Shown here: piece after piece, positions 42,152 to 51,552 of the stretch
Position numbering within the stretch: the stretch's first letter is position 1
How the letters are laid out: each line of letters starts with the position of its first letter
NCBI GenBank assembly: GCA_958422185.1
Contig: CATZNW010000012.1
Location: forward strand, 1 to 64,000
Direction: 5' to 3'
Source: an uncultured Clostridium sp.
GTDB taxonomy: Bacteria; Bacillota; Clostridia; Oscillospirales; Acutalibacteraceae
Length of the DNA: 64,000 nt
Translations under genes and position numbers: made by a program
Notes under the pieces: generated by a model
Databases searched by the model: none
The model's input: the letters and a program-made list of their open reading frames with translations, nothing else
Told to the model about the DNA's origin: nothing

Positions 42152-43075
42152 ATGAAAGCAAAATCAGGACTTAGTATTTTTAACAGAATTCTAGCGGTGT
42201 TGTTAGTGATCGCGCTTGTAGTTCTCGTACTGGTCGTTACCGTTATTTCTCCCGGTAATGCATATGAGGCTGCTCCTGTTGACGCTAACGCTGCCGGCGG
42301 CGACGCTGTAACTATTGATGAATTCGCAGCGGGCACATACGGCGGAATCGAATTTAACTCAGTTGAAGATGTTGTAAATTATTACGTTGAAAGCTATAAC
42401 TACACAAAATCTCTTACCGCGCAGTATGATGACAACGGCACTACAGCTACATATTATAAACTGCTCGGCATGGAAAATCTTGAAGTGGAAAATATTATGG
42501 TAGAGGGCAAGTCAAATGATCTTATCAATCAGCTTGTTCCCACAATAGTCGGCGGTCTGTTTACGGGCGGTCTTAAAGGTCTGCCGCCATGCGGAAATAT
42601 CAGCCCCACCGCGGATACGGTCGGCGACGGCATCAATGTGAATCAGTCCCTTCTTACGGCAGAAGACGTGCTTATGGCAAATGTTGTTGATAACGGTGAC
42701 GGTACGATCAGTATTACGATCCAGCCCAAGGCTGTTGAACTTTCAATGCCCGGCGAAGATGCGCAGGGTCATTTCTTCAACACGCTCGGCGATATCACCG
42801 CCACGGTTGAATCCATTGAGCAGCTTTCTTTCTCTTCCGGTTCGATCAATGATAACTTTGTGGTAAGCTATAAAGGCGGTTCGGGTACTGTTACGATCAA
42901 CACGGCAACGAATGAGATCGTTTCAGGCGATTATACGATGAACGTTCACGTTGATGTAACACATGCAAATGTACTGGTTCTTCAGGATAAGAGCGCATCC
43001 CTTGATATAGTTTATACAAATACATTCCCGGCAACTGCTGAGCAGCTTACGGAGAAAGGTATTTCGGCAGCCTAA
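42152..43075 (+). CDS. Secreted or membrane-anchored protein of unknown function
   Basis: 307 residues from ATG 42152 (AGGGGGAA upstream). One N-terminal hydrophobic segment (about residues 12-34, LAVLLVIALVVLVLVVTVI) acts as signal anchor. The rest is a soluble, Asn/Thr-rich domain exposed outside the membrane, with VVNYYVESYNYTK near residue 75 and a beta-rich C-terminal half with NDNFVVSYKGGSGTVTIN. I do not recognise the family. It is a single-gene unit with its own promoter and terminator. Confidence 0.75.
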   Translation: MKAKSGLSIFNRILAVLLVIALVVLVLVVTVISPGNAYEAAPVDANAAGGDAVTIDEFAAGTYGGIEFNSVEDVVNYYVESYNYTKSLTAQYDDNGTTATYYKLLGMENLEVENIMVEGKSNDLINQLVPTIVGGLFTGGLKGLPPCGNISPTADTVGDGINVNQSLLTAEDVLMANVVDNGDGTISITIQPKAVELSMPGEDAQGHFFNTLGDITATVESIEQLSFSSGSINDNFVVSYKGGSGTVTINTATNEIVSGDYTMNVHVDVTHANVLVLQDKSASLDIVYTNTFPATAEQLTEKGISAA

Positions 43076-43087
43076 AGCGACTTTTAT

Positions 43088-43119
43088 GAGCGGCAATACA
43101 TCATTGCCGCTCTTTTTTT
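43088..43119 (+). terminator. Terminator after the 42152-43075 gene
   Basis: GAGCGGCAAT pairs with ATTGCCGCTC, followed by seven T. Confidence 0.92.
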
Positions 43120-43340
43120 GTTTCCGTTCCGTTTGGCGCAAACATGACTTAAAGGCAATGTTTATAAATTATTTTTTGTAAAAACAAAGAGCGAATGCCA
43201 AAAACATCCAAAAGCCTGACAATTTTTGCACAAAGCTGTAAAATCGGCTTAACATCAAGCTTTTTTGAAGATTTTCACGTTTTCAAAGTGCACGAAAAAA
43301 CAGATTTTAAACCGATAATTTTATTATGTTTGCCGAAAAT

Positions 43341-43358
43341 TTGTTAAAATATTGACAA
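43341..43358 (+). promoter_or_regulatory. Rex-type operator of the butyrate operon
   Basis: TTGTTAAAATATTGACAA differs by one base from the Rex consensus TTGTTAA-N4-TTAACAA and overlaps the -35 of the promoter. Rex is a repressor released by a high NADH/NAD+ ratio and is known to control this pathway in Clostridia. Confidence 0.75.
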
Positions 43359-43380
43359 TCATGATTTCTTATATTATTAT
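43352..43380 (+). promoter_or_regulatory. Promoter of the butyrate operon
   Basis: TTGACA (43352-43357), 17 nt, TATTAT (43375-43380). The leader carries a short CCCCG/CGGGG hairpin at 43403-43417. The rest of the 43120-43340 gap is AT-rich without visible features. Confidence 0.8.
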
Positions 43381-43444
43381 ATTGGCAAGGTTTGAAACCC
43401 TCCCCGCTTTTCGGGGCGAAAATAATGAATGTGAGGTAATAATT

Positions 43445-44626
43445 ATGTCAAGAAAAGTAGTTCTTGCCGGCGCGTGCCGTACTGCTATCGGCACAATGGG
43501 CGGCACTCTCAGCACAACTCCTGCTGTTGATCTCGGCGCGATCGTTATAAAAAACGCTCTTGAAAGAGCCGGCGTTCCTGCAGATCAGGTGGACCATGTA
43601 TATATGGGCTGTGTTATCCAGGCAGGGCTGGGTCAGAACGTTGCTCGCCAGGCATCCATTAAGGCAGGTCTTCCCATCGAAGCGCCTGCTGTTACGATCA
43701 ATGTGGTTTGCGGTTCGGGTCTTAACTGCGTAAATCTTGCCGCTCAGATGATCCAGGCAGGCGATGCGGATATCGTTGTTGCCGGCGGTATGGAGAATAT
43801 GAGCATGGCTCCGTATGCGCTTAAGCAGGCACGTTACGGCTATCGTATGGGCCACGCACAGGCAATCGATACCATGATCAACGACGCTCTGTGGGATGCG
43901 TTCAATGATTATCATATGGGTATCACTGCTGAAAACGTATGCGAGAAATACGGCATAACACGCGAAGAACTTGATGAATTTGCCGCAAACAGCCAGCAGA
44001 AATGCGAAAAAGCAAGAGAAGAAGGCAAATTCAAGGACGAGATCGTTCCTGTAGAGATCAAGAAAAAGAAAGAAGCGGTTGTTTTTGATACTGACGAAGG
44101 TCCCAGAGCAGGCGTTACAGCAGAAAGCCTCGCAAGACTTCGTCCCGCCTTCAAGAAGGACGGTATCGTTACGGCAGGCAACTCCTCAGGTATCAATGAC
44201 GGCGCTGCCGCAATTGTTGTTATGAGCGAAGAAAAGGCAAAGGAACTCGGCGTTAAGCCTATGGCAACATGGGTAGGCGGTGCACTTGCCGGCGTGGACC
44301 CGAAGATTATGGGCATCGGCCCTGTTGCTGCAACGGAAAAGCTTATGAAGAAGCTCGGTATGTCCGTTGACGACATGGATCTTGTTGAGGCCAACGAGGC
44401 GTTTGCCGCTCAGTCTATCGCGGTTGCAAGAGATCTTAAGTTTGACGAGGCAAAACTTAATGTAAACGGCGGCGCTATCGCACTCGGCCACCCGGTCGGC
44501 GCTTCCGGTTGCCGTATCCTTGTAACCCTTCTTCATGAAATGCAGAGAAGGGACGCCAAGAAAGGTCTTGCAACGCTTTGTATCGGCGGCGGTATGGGCT
44601 GCGCAACAGTTGTTGAAAGAGATTAA
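43445..44626 (+). CDS. thl: Acetyl-CoA acetyltransferase (thiolase)
   Basis: 393 residues from ATG 43445 (GTGAGGTAA upstream). It condenses two acetyl-CoA to acetoacetyl-CoA, the first step to butyrate. The acyl-accepting Cys is residue 89 in NVVCGSG; the C-terminal NGGAIALGHPVGASGCR and CIGGGMGCA motifs hold the His and second Cys. Length is typical. It is the first gene of the thl-crt-hbd-bcd-etfBA operon and lies behind the Rex-type operator. Confidence 0.96.
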   Translation: MSRKVVLAGACRTAIGTMGGTLSTTPAVDLGAIVIKNALERAGVPADQVDHVYMGCVIQAGLGQNVARQASIKAGLPIEAPAVTINVVCGSGLNCVNLAAQMIQAGDADIVVAGGMENMSMAPYALKQARYGYRMGHAQAIDTMINDALWDAFNDYHMGITAENVCEKYGITREELDEFAANSQQKCEKAREEGKFKDEIVPVEIKKKKEAVVFDTDEGPRAGVTAESLARLRPAFKKDGIVTAGNSSGINDGAAAIVVMSEEKAKELGVKPMATWVGGALAGVDPKIMGIGPVAATEKLMKKLGMSVDDMDLVEANEAFAAQSIAVARDLKFDEAKLNVNGGAIALGHPVGASGCRILVTLLHEMQRRDAKKGLATLCIGGGMGCATVVERD

Positions 44627-44663
44627 TTTAAACCTGATATTTTTGTGTTAAGAGGACAGAGAT

Positions 44664-45449
44664 ATGGAATTTATCAATTATGAAGTTGACGGAGCGGTTG
44701 CGGTACTTACTATAAACCGTCCAAAGGCGCTCAATGCTTTAAACAGCGCAGTGCTTGACGAATTGAATGAAACGCTGGACGCTGTGGATCTCAATGAAGT
44801 TCGCGCTCTTATCATTACCGGCGCGGGCGAAAAATCATTCGTTGCCGGAGCGGATATAGGAGAGATGAGCACTCTTACCAAAGCCGAAGGCGAGGCTTTT
44901 GGCAAAAAGGGCAACGATGTTTTCAGAAAGATCGAAACGCTGCCGATCCCCGTTATTGCAGCGGTAAACGGCTTTGCGCTCGGCGGCGGCTGTGAGATAT
45001 CGCTTGCCTGCGATATCCGGATCTGCTCTGAAAACGCTGTTTTCGGTCAGCCTGAGGTAGGCCTCGGCATCACCCCCGGTTTCGGCGGCACTCAGCGCCT
45101 TGCCCGCACGGTGGGCGTTGGTATGGCAAAGCAGCTTATCTATACGGCAAGAAACATCAAAGCTCCGGAGGCTCTCAGGATCGGGCTTGTAAACGCCGTT
45201 TATCCGATAGAGGAACTTATGGGTGCGGCTAAGAAAATGGCGTCAATTATTGCGTCAAACGCGCCTATCGCCGTAAGGAACTGCAAAAAGGCGATCAACG
45301 ACGGCCTGCAGACGGATATTGAAAGCGGTATTGAGACAGAGGAAAAGCTGTTTGGAGACTGCTTTGAAACAGAAGACCAGAGATACGGAATGGCATTCTT
45401 CTTGGACAGAAATAAAGATAAGGTAAAAGAACCTTTCAAAAATAAATAA
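44664..45449 (+). CDS. crt: 3-hydroxybutyryl-CoA dehydratase (crotonase)
   Basis: 261 residues. An enoyl-CoA hydratase family enzyme that makes crotonyl-CoA from 3-hydroxybutyryl-CoA. The oxyanion hole motifs SFVAGADIGEM and NGFALGGGCEIS and both catalytic Glu residues (one in the latter, one in GQPEVGLGITPGFGGTQRL) are present. It lies 37 bp after thl and 17 bp before hbd. Confidence 0.95.
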   Translation: MEFINYEVDGAVAVLTINRPKALNALNSAVLDELNETLDAVDLNEVRALIITGAGEKSFVAGADIGEMSTLTKAEGEAFGKKGNDVFRKIETLPIPVIAAVNGFALGGGCEISLACDIRICSENAVFGQPEVGLGITPGFGGTQRLARTVGVGMAKQLIYTARNIKAPEALRIGLVNAVYPIEELMGAAKKMASIIASNAPIAVRNCKKAINDGLQTDIESGIETEEKLFGDCFETEDQRYGMAFFLDRNKDKVKEPFKNK

Positions 45450-45466
45450 TCAGGAGGAAATTCATA

Positions 45467-46306
45467 ATGAAAGTTGGAATTATAGGCGCCGGCACAATGG
45501 GTTCCGGCATTGCGCAGGCATTTGCGCAGGTAGACGGCTATGAAGTTGTTCTTTGCGATATCAATGATGAATTTGCTGCAAACGGCAAGGCGAAGATCGC
45601 AAAGGGATTTGAAAAGAGAATTGCAAAAGGCAAGATGGATCAGGCAGCGGCGGACGCGATACTGGCCAAGATCACAACGGGCACAAAAGAAATATGCACA
45701 GACTGCGATCTTATCGTTGAGGCAGCTCTTGAAGTTATGGACGTTAAGAAACAGACTTTTAAGGAGCTTCAGGATATCGTTAAGCCCGATTGTATGTTTG
45801 CCACAAATACGTCTTCACTCTCGATCACAGAGATTGGCGCAGGACTTGACAGACCTCTTATCGGCATGCACTTCTTCAACCCCGCTCCGGTTATGAAACT
45901 CATTGAGGTCATCGCGGGCGCCAACACACCTGCTGAAATGGTTGAAAAGATCAAGGCTATCGCGGTTGAGATCGGTAAAACTCCCGTTGAAGTAAAAGAA
46001 GCTCCCGGCTTTGTTGTTAACAGGATCCTCATTCCTCTCATTAACGAGGGAATTACAGTTTATGAAATGGGCATCGCAAGCGTAGAGGATATCGATACCG
46101 CTATGAAGCTCGGCGCAAACCACCCGATGGGCCCGCTTGAGCTCGGCGACTATGTAGGCCTTGATATCGTGCTTGCCATTATGGAAACGATCTACACCGA
46201 AACAGGCGATCCGAAATACCGCCCTGCCACGCTTCTTAAGAAGATGGTTCGCGCAGGCAAGCTCGGCCGCAAAACAGGCGTTGGTTTCTACGATTACCGC
46301 AAGTGA
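45467..46306 (+). CDS. hbd: 3-hydroxybutyryl-CoA dehydrogenase
   Basis: 279 residues. It reduces acetoacetyl-CoA to 3-hydroxybutyryl-CoA with NAD(P)H. The Rossmann motif GAGTMGSGIAQAFA starts the chain; the catalytic His is in GMHFFNPAPVMKLIEV with the partner Glu, and the helical C-terminal domain has NHPMGPLELGDYVGLD. AGGAGG precedes the ATG. Confidence 0.96.
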   Translation: MKVGIIGAGTMGSGIAQAFAQVDGYEVVLCDINDEFAANGKAKIAKGFEKRIAKGKMDQAAADAILAKITTGTKEICTDCDLIVEAALEVMDVKKQTFKELQDIVKPDCMFATNTSSLSITEIGAGLDRPLIGMHFFNPAPVMKLIEVIAGANTPAEMVEKIKAIAVEIGKTPVEVKEAPGFVVNRILIPLINEGITVYEMGIASVEDIDTAMKLGANHPMGPLELGDYVGLDIVLAIMETIYTETGDPKYRPATLLKKMVRAGKLGRKTGVGFYDYRK

Positions 46307-46318
46307 TCAGCAAAATAT

Positions 46319-46353
46319 AAAGGCTTTCGCCTGCAGCAGGGCGAAAGCCTTTA
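46319..46353 (+). terminator. Hairpin inside the butyrate operon
   Basis: AAAGGCTTTCGCC pairs with GGCGAAAGCCTTT. The T run is only three bases, so it may be a weak terminator or mRNA-stability element that sets the ratio of the upstream to the downstream genes. Confidence 0.55.
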
Positions 46354-46417
46354 GGCTGTGTCGGGCATATGCCCCGCGGCAATATATGATGTAAAATTTA
46401 TACGGAGGATATTTTTA

Positions 46418-47572
46418 ATGGATTTCACATTAAGCAAAGAGCATGAAATGGCAAGAAAACTTTTTGCCGATTTCACTGAAAATGAAGTAAAGCCCCTTGC
46501 CGTAGAAACCGATGAGACCGAGCAGTTCCCCAGAGAAACGGTTGCCAAAATGCAGAAGATCGGCTTTCTCGGCATTCCGATCCCCAAGGAGTACGGCGGC
46601 CAGGGCTGCGATCCGCTTACATATGTTATGTGCGTAGAGGAACTTGCAAAGGCTTGCGCTACAACAAGCGTTATCGTTTCCGCGCACACCTCGCTTTGCT
46701 GCGATCCGATCTTAACTTATGGTACTGAAGAGCAGAAACAGAAGTTTTTAAAGCCGCTTGCAAGCGGTGAACTCCTCGGCGCGTTCGCTCTTACCGAGCC
46801 CGGCGCAGGTACGGATGCTCAGGGCGCGCAGACAAAGGCTGTGCTTGACGGCGACGAGTGGGTGCTCAACGGCTCAAAATGTTTCATTACAAACGGCAAA
46901 GAGGCTGATATCTATATCGTTATCGCCGTAACCGATGTTGTTGAGGACAAGAGAGGCAGAAAGAAAAAACTTTTCTCGGCATTCATCGTTCCGAAGACCG
47001 CTCCGGGATTTCTCTTCGGCACGAAAGAAAAGAAGATGGGTATCCGCGGTTCTTCAACTTACGAGCTTATCTTCCAGGACTGCAGGATCCCCAAGGATAA
47101 TCTTCTCGGCGCAAGAGGCAAGGGCTTTGGAATCGCCATGCATACGCTTGACGGCGGCCGTATAGGCATTGCCGCCCAGGCGCTCGGCATTGCGGAGGGC
47201 GCTCTGGACAGAGCTATTGATTATGTTAAGGAAAGAAAACAGTTCGGCAGGGCGATCGGCGCTTTCCAGAATACGCAGTTCCAGCTTGCAAACCTTGCAA
47301 CAGAGGTGGAAGCAGCCAAAATGCTTGTTTACAAAGCCGCTATGGCAAAGGCCACGCAGAAAACATATTCCGTTGAAGCTGCCAAGGCAAAACTTTTTGC
47401 TGCCGAAACGGCTATGGATGTCACAACAAAAGTAGTTCAGCTCTTCGGCGGCTACGGATATATCAGAGAATATGAAGTTGAGCGCATGATGCGCGATGCC
47501 AAGATAACTGAGATCTACGAGGGAACTTCAGAAGTTCAGCGTATGGTTATCAGCGGCAGTCTGCTCAAATAA
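46418..47572 (+). CDS. bcd: Butyryl-CoA dehydrogenase
   Basis: 384 residues from ATG 46418 (GGAGGATA upstream). An acyl-CoA dehydrogenase that reduces crotonyl-CoA to butyryl-CoA. Conserved segments are ALTEPGAGTDA, CFITNGKEADIYIV, GIRGSSTYELIF, FGGYGYIREYEVERMMRDAKI and the base Glu in IYEGTSEVQRMVI. With EtfAB it should form the electron-bifurcating Bcd-Etf complex that couples NADH oxidation to ferredoxin reduction. Confidence 0.95.
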   Translation: MDFTLSKEHEMARKLFADFTENEVKPLAVETDETEQFPRETVAKMQKIGFLGIPIPKEYGGQGCDPLTYVMCVEELAKACATTSVIVSAHTSLCCDPILTYGTEEQKQKFLKPLASGELLGAFALTEPGAGTDAQGAQTKAVLDGDEWVLNGSKCFITNGKEADIYIVIAVTDVVEDKRGRKKKLFSAFIVPKTAPGFLFGTKEKKMGIRGSSTYELIFQDCRIPKDNLLGARGKGFGIAMHTLDGGRIGIAAQALGIAEGALDRAIDYVKERKQFGRAIGAFQNTQFQLANLATEVEAAKMLVYKAAMAKATQKTYSVEAAKAKLFAAETAMDVTTKVVQLFGGYGYIREYEVERMMRDAKITEIYEGTSEVQRMVISGSLLK

Positions 47573-47584
47573 GGAGGGTTAAGA

Positions 47585-48370
47585 ATGAATATTGTAGTTT
47601 GTATTAAGCAGGTGCCGGATACAAAGGGCGGAGTTCAGTTTAACCCGGACGGTACTTTGAACAGAGCGGCAATGCTCACGATCATGAATCCGGACGACAA
47701 GGCGGGTCTTGAGGCCGCTCTTCGTATAAAAGACGAAACAGGCGCACACGTAACGGCGCTTACAATGGGCCTGCCTAAGGCGGAGGAAGTGTTGCGCGAG
47801 GCTATGGCCATGGGCGCGGATGACGGAATTCTTGTAACGGACAGAGTTCTCGGCGGAGCGGACACATGGGCAACTTCAACAACGATTGCCGGTGCTCTCA
47901 GAAATATTGATTATGACATCATCATTACCGGACGTCAGGCTATTGACGGCGATACTGCTCAGGTTGGCCCGCAGATCGCGGAACATCTCGGCATCCCTGT
48001 AATTTCCTATGCGGAAGATATAAAACTGGACGGGGACAGCGTTATCGTTAAGCGCCAGTTTGACGACAGGTATCATATGTTAAAGGCGAAGATGCCTGTT
48101 CTCATCACCGCGCTTTCAGAACTGAACGACCCCAGGTATATGACTCCCGGCGGAATTTTTGACGCGTATAAAAAAGAGATTACCGTTTGGGGCAGAGCAG
48201 ACCTTAAAGATGTTGACGATTCCAACCTCGGCCTTAACGGCTCCCCCACAAAGATCGCTAAGGCTTCAGATAAGGTAAGAAAAGGCGCGGGCGAAAAAGT
48301 TCAGTTAGATACCCCTCAGGAATCCGCGGATTACATTATTTCCAAACTTGAAGAAAAACATATTATTTAA
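47585..48370 (+). CDS. etfB: Electron transfer flavoprotein beta subunit
   Basis: 261 residues. It shows IVVCIKQVPDTKGG, NPDDKAGLEAALRIKD and DIIITGRQAIDGDTAQVGPQIAEHLGIP, the strand-loop motifs that bind the second (bifurcating) FAD in Clostridia Etf. It sits 12 bp after bcd and 13 bp before etfA, each with an AAGGAGG-like ribosome site. Confidence 0.96.
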   Translation: MNIVVCIKQVPDTKGGVQFNPDGTLNRAAMLTIMNPDDKAGLEAALRIKDETGAHVTALTMGLPKAEEVLREAMAMGADDGILVTDRVLGGADTWATSTTIAGALRNIDYDIIITGRQAIDGDTAQVGPQIAEHLGIPVISYAEDIKLDGDSVIVKRQFDDRYHMLKAKMPVLITALSELNDPRYMTPGGIFDAYKKEITVWGRADLKDVDDSNLGLNGSPTKIAKASDKVRKGAGEKVQLDTPQESADYIISKLEEKHII

Positions 48371-48383
48371 GGAGGGCTGAATC

Positions 48384-49433
48384 ATGGTTACAGAAAATAT
48401 GGAACAGTATAAAGGCGTTTTCATTTACGCCCAGCAGGTAGACGGCGAGATCAGCCCTATCGCTTTTGAACTTCTCGGAAAGGCAAAGGACCTTGCCGCA
48501 GATCTTGATACAAATGTTACTGCCGTTCTTCTCGGCAGCAATGTTAAGGCCCTTGCGGATTCGCTTGCGGAGTACGGCGCGGATAGAGTTATCGTTGTTG
48601 ATGATCCTGTTCTTGAAGTTTACAGAACAGAGCCTTATGCTCAGGCGCTTACCGCTGTTATCAACGAATACAAGCCTGAAATTATGCTTGTCGGCGCAAC
48701 CGCTATCGGCCGTGACCTTGGCCCCCGTGTCTCCGCAAGGGTAGGCACAGGCCTAACTGCGGACTGCACAAAACTTGAGATCGGTGATTTCCCGCTCAAT
48801 CCGCTTCCCGGTAAAGAGCAGAAACACAATCAGCTTCTTATGACCCGCCCCGCTTTCGGCGGCAATACGATCGCTACGATCGCCTGCCCGGACAACCGCC
48901 CGCAGATGGCGACTGTTCGTCCCGGCGTTATGCAGAAGATAGATCCCGTAAAAGGCGCAAAGGCGGAAGTTGCTGAATTTAACCCGGAACTTAAGGAAAA
49001 CAACTGCTATGTAGAGATCCTTGATATCGTTAAGGAAGTTGCGGAAGTTGCGGATATTCAGCAGGCAAAGATCCTTGTTTCCGGCGGCAGAGGCGTAGGC
49101 AGTAAAGAGAACTTCAAGATCCTTCAGGATCTTGCGGACGCACTCGGCGGCACGGTCTCCTGCTCAAGAGCCGTTGTGGATAACGGCTGGATGCCAAAAG
49201 ACCTTCAGGTGGGCCAGACCGGCAAGACCGTTCGCCCGAACGTATATTTTGCAGTCGGTATCAGCGGCGCTATCCAGCACACCGCAGGTATGGAGGAATC
49301 TGATATTATCATCGCGATCAATAAAGATGAATCCGCTCCGATATTCGATGTTGCCGATTACGGCATCGTAGGCGATCTCAATAAGATCGTGCCCCTTATC
49401 ACAGAGGCTGTTAAAGCGCGTAAAAACGCTTAA
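48384..49433 (+). CDS. etfA: Electron transfer flavoprotein alpha subunit
   Basis: 349 residues. The FAD-binding C-terminal domain is clear: VSGGRGVGSKENF, LGGTVSCSRAVVDNGWMPKDLQVGQTGKTVRPNVYFAVGISGAIQHTAGM and IIAINKDESAPIFDVADYGIVGDL. It is the last gene of the butyrate operon. No phosphotransbutyrylase or CoA-transferase gene for the final step lies nearby. Confidence 0.97.
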   Translation: MVTENMEQYKGVFIYAQQVDGEISPIAFELLGKAKDLAADLDTNVTAVLLGSNVKALADSLAEYGADRVIVVDDPVLEVYRTEPYAQALTAVINEYKPEIMLVGATAIGRDLGPRVSARVGTGLTADCTKLEIGDFPLNPLPGKEQKHNQLLMTRPAFGGNTIATIACPDNRPQMATVRPGVMQKIDPVKGAKAEVAEFNPELKENNCYVEILDIVKEVAEVADIQQAKILVSGGRGVGSKENFKILQDLADALGGTVSCSRAVVDNGWMPKDLQVGQTGKTVRPNVYFAVGISGAIQHTAGMEESDIIIAINKDESAPIFDVADYGIVGDLNKIVPLITEAVKARKNA

Positions 49434-49452
49434 GGTTCATAAATATTTACGG

Positions 49453-49478
49453 CGGTCTGGGCGAATTCGCTCAGACCG
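49453..49478 (+). terminator. Hairpin after etfA
   Basis: CGGTCTGGGCGA pairs with TCGCTCAGACCG (one G-T pair), followed by only TTTG. Probably a leaky terminator, so some read-through into the S4 gene is possible. Confidence 0.5.
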
Positions 49479-49502
49479 TTTGTGAGTTTAAGGTGTTTCA
49501 TT

Positions 49503-50231
49503 ATGGATTTCATTCAGAAAAGATTTGAGGAATTATCTTCGCGGGCGGCTCAGCGGTATTATACCACCTTTTCCGATTTTCTTAATATGGAGGAGCAGAG
49601 CGAACTGCTTTCACTTCGGCTTAGATCACCGTTCAGATTATTCGGCGGATACGAAGGAGCAGAACGATGTATAGCTGCTTTCGGAGATGATTGTGAAACC
49701 GCTGTTTTCCCCATTTCCTATATCCAGATCGAACCTGCGTCAAAGAAATTTGCGGATAAACTTACACACCGCGATTTTTTAGGCTCGCTCATGAACCTCG
49801 GCATAAAGCGTGAAACTCTCGGCGATATCATCATAAAAGACAATACAGGCTATTTGATGTGTCTTGATACGGTTACAGATTATATCGTGAAAGATCTTGT
49901 CAGGGTGAAACACACAAGCGTTAAATGCGCCGTTGTCGGCGAATTGCCGGAGAGGATTCAGAGCGAACCTCAGGAACAGCAGGAGATCGTGGTTTCGCTG
50001 CGTATAGATGTGCTCGTTGCGGCAGTTTACAACCTGTCCAGAAACGCGGTAAAAGAACTTTTTACGCAAAGGAAAATATTTGTCAATTCTGCGCTGTGTG
50101 AGAATTTTTCCCTTGTGCCGAAAGCGGGAGATATCATCTCCGTCCGCGGCAAGGGGCGTTTTAAATTCGGTGAAACACTGGGTAAAACAAAAAAAGGCCG
50201 CCTTATTGTGCAGCTTTTTGTATATAAATAA
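49503..50231 (+). CDS. YlmH-like RNA-binding protein with S4 domain
   Basis: 242 residues from ATG 49503 (AAGGTG seven bases upstream). Residues ~10-160 match the YlmH N-terminal part (SELLSLRLRSPFRLFGGYEGAERCIAAF; GIKRETLGDIII) and ~165-240 form an S4 RNA-binding domain (LRIDVLVAAVYNLSRNAVKELFTQRKIFVN). In Bacillus, YlmH lies in the ylm cluster near divIVA and acts on stalled ribosomes. Here it is away from division genes. Confidence 0.88.
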   Translation: MDFIQKRFEELSSRAAQRYYTTFSDFLNMEEQSELLSLRLRSPFRLFGGYEGAERCIAAFGDDCETAVFPISYIQIEPASKKFADKLTHRDFLGSLMNLGIKRETLGDIIIKDNTGYLMCLDTVTDYIVKDLVRVKHTSVKCAVVGELPERIQSEPQEQQEIVVSLRIDVLVAAVYNLSRNAVKELFTQRKIFVNSALCENFSLVPKAGDIISVRGKGRFKFGETLGKTKKGRLIVQLFVYK

Positions 50232-50305
50232 CGCAAATAATTTGCGTGTAACCATATTCATCTATTTGTTTATTCTGCCGCAGAAGGCGAAAGGAAGTAT
50301 AGTAA

Positions 50306-50336
50306 AAGCGGTCTGAACATTTTGTTCAGACCGCTT
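50306..50336. terminator. Bidirectional terminator between S4 gene and ilvE
   Basis: AAGCGGTCTGAACA pairs perfectly with TGTTCAGACCGCTT, flanked by a TTTTACT run on the minus strand. Confidence 0.8.
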
Positions 50337-50364
50337 AAGTATTTTGTATGAATCCGTTTCATTC

Positions 50365-51396
50365 TCAGTCGACTTTGATTTCGTGCACCCAGCCTTCGGG
50401 GCCTTCAATGGTGCCCATCTGAATACCGGTAAGCGTATCATAAAGCTTTTTGATAACGGGTCCCATTTCATCCATTCCGCTCGGGAAACAGATTTCTTTG
50501 CCATGGTCAACGATCTTGCCTACAGGGCTGATAACTGCCGCCGTGCCGCAAAGTCCGCATTCAGCAAAATCTTTTACTTCCTCAAGCGCGACCTGCCTGT
50601 GCTCTACTTTCATGCCAAGGATATGTTCCGCAACATAGCAGAGGGAACGCCTTGTGATAGAAGGCAGGATAGAACCGGATTTAGGAGTAACAACCGTACC
50701 GTCCTTCGTTACGAACAGGAAGTTTGCCCCGCCTGTTTCCTCAACGTATGTTCTTGTTGCGGAATCAAGGTACATATTCTCATCGTAACCTTCTTTATGC
50801 GCTTCAACAATGGCATGAAGGCTCATCGCATAGTTAAGGCCTGCTTTGATATGGCCTGTGCCGTGCGGAGCAGCTCTGTCATAATCGCAAACGCGTATCG
50901 TGATCGGTTTAGCGCCGCCCTTAAAATAAGGGCCTACAGGCGTACAGAAGATCCTGAACTGATATTCATCGGCCGGTTTTACACCTATAACCGCGTTTGA
51001 GCCGAACATATAAGGGCGGATATAAAGCGTTGCGCCGGAACCGTAGGGTGGAACCCATGCCGCGTTGGCCTTTACTACTTCTTCCACCGCTTCAACGAAT
51101 TTATCCTCCGGATAAACAGGCATCTCAAGTCTTTCCGCAGAAGCTTTTAAACGTGCTGCGTTCAGATCAGGGCGGAAGCAGACGATTCTGCCGTCCGCGG
51201 TGGTATAGGCTTTAAGCCCTTCAAAAACAGTCTGTGCGTACTGCAAAACACCTGCGCATTCGTTGATCGTTATGTTGGGATCGGATGTAAGGGCGCCGCA
51301 GTCCCACTTACCGTCCTTATAATTTGAAACAAATCTTGCGTCGGTAGGAATATAGCCGAATCCCAGATTTGACCAGTCGATATTTTTCTTTTCCAT
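50365..51396 (-). CDS. ilvE: Branched-chain amino acid aminotransferase
   Basis: 343 residues, class IV PLP aminotransferase of the longer (mitochondrial/BCAT-like) subgroup. Motifs: FEGLKAYTTADGRIVCFRPDLNAARLKASAERL, YIRPYMFGSNAVIGV, the PLP Lys in GHIKAGLNYAMSL, ETGGANFLFV and GTAAVISPVG. It interconverts Leu, Ile and Val with their 2-oxo acids using glutamate. A single gene with its own promoter. Confidence 0.95.
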   Translation of the reverse strand: MEKKNIDWSNLGFGYIPTDARFVSNYKDGKWDCGALTSDPNITINECAGVLQYAQTVFEGLKAYTTADGRIVCFRPDLNAARLKASAERLEMPVYPEDKFVEAVEEVVKANAAWVPPYGSGATLYIRPYMFGSNAVIGVKPADEYQFRIFCTPVGPYFKGGAKPITIRVCDYDRAAPHGTGHIKAGLNYAMSLHAIVEAHKEGYDENMYLDSATRTYVEETGGANFLFVTKDGTVVTPKSGSILPSITRRSLCYVAEHILGMKVEHRQVALEEVKDFAECGLCGTAAVISPVGKIVDHGKEICFPSGMDEMGPVIKKLYDTLTGIQMGTIEGPEGWVHEIKVD

Positions 51397-51432
51397 AAAA
51401 AAGACTTCTTTCCTTTAAAATTATTGATTTCA

Positions 51433-51461
51433 TTTTACTACCAACGGCGTTTGTTGTCAAT
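51433..51461 (-). promoter_or_regulatory. ilvE promoter
   Basis: Minus-strand TTGACA (51456-51461), 17 nt, TAAAAT (51433-51438). Confidence 0.75.
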
Positions 51462-51552
51462 AAATCAAGGCGAAAAAAACGAATGGAAAGCAGTAGAAAT
51501 GAGGGGCTTTTTGACCCGAAAAGAAAAATCCGCGCTTTCAGAAAAATAAAGG

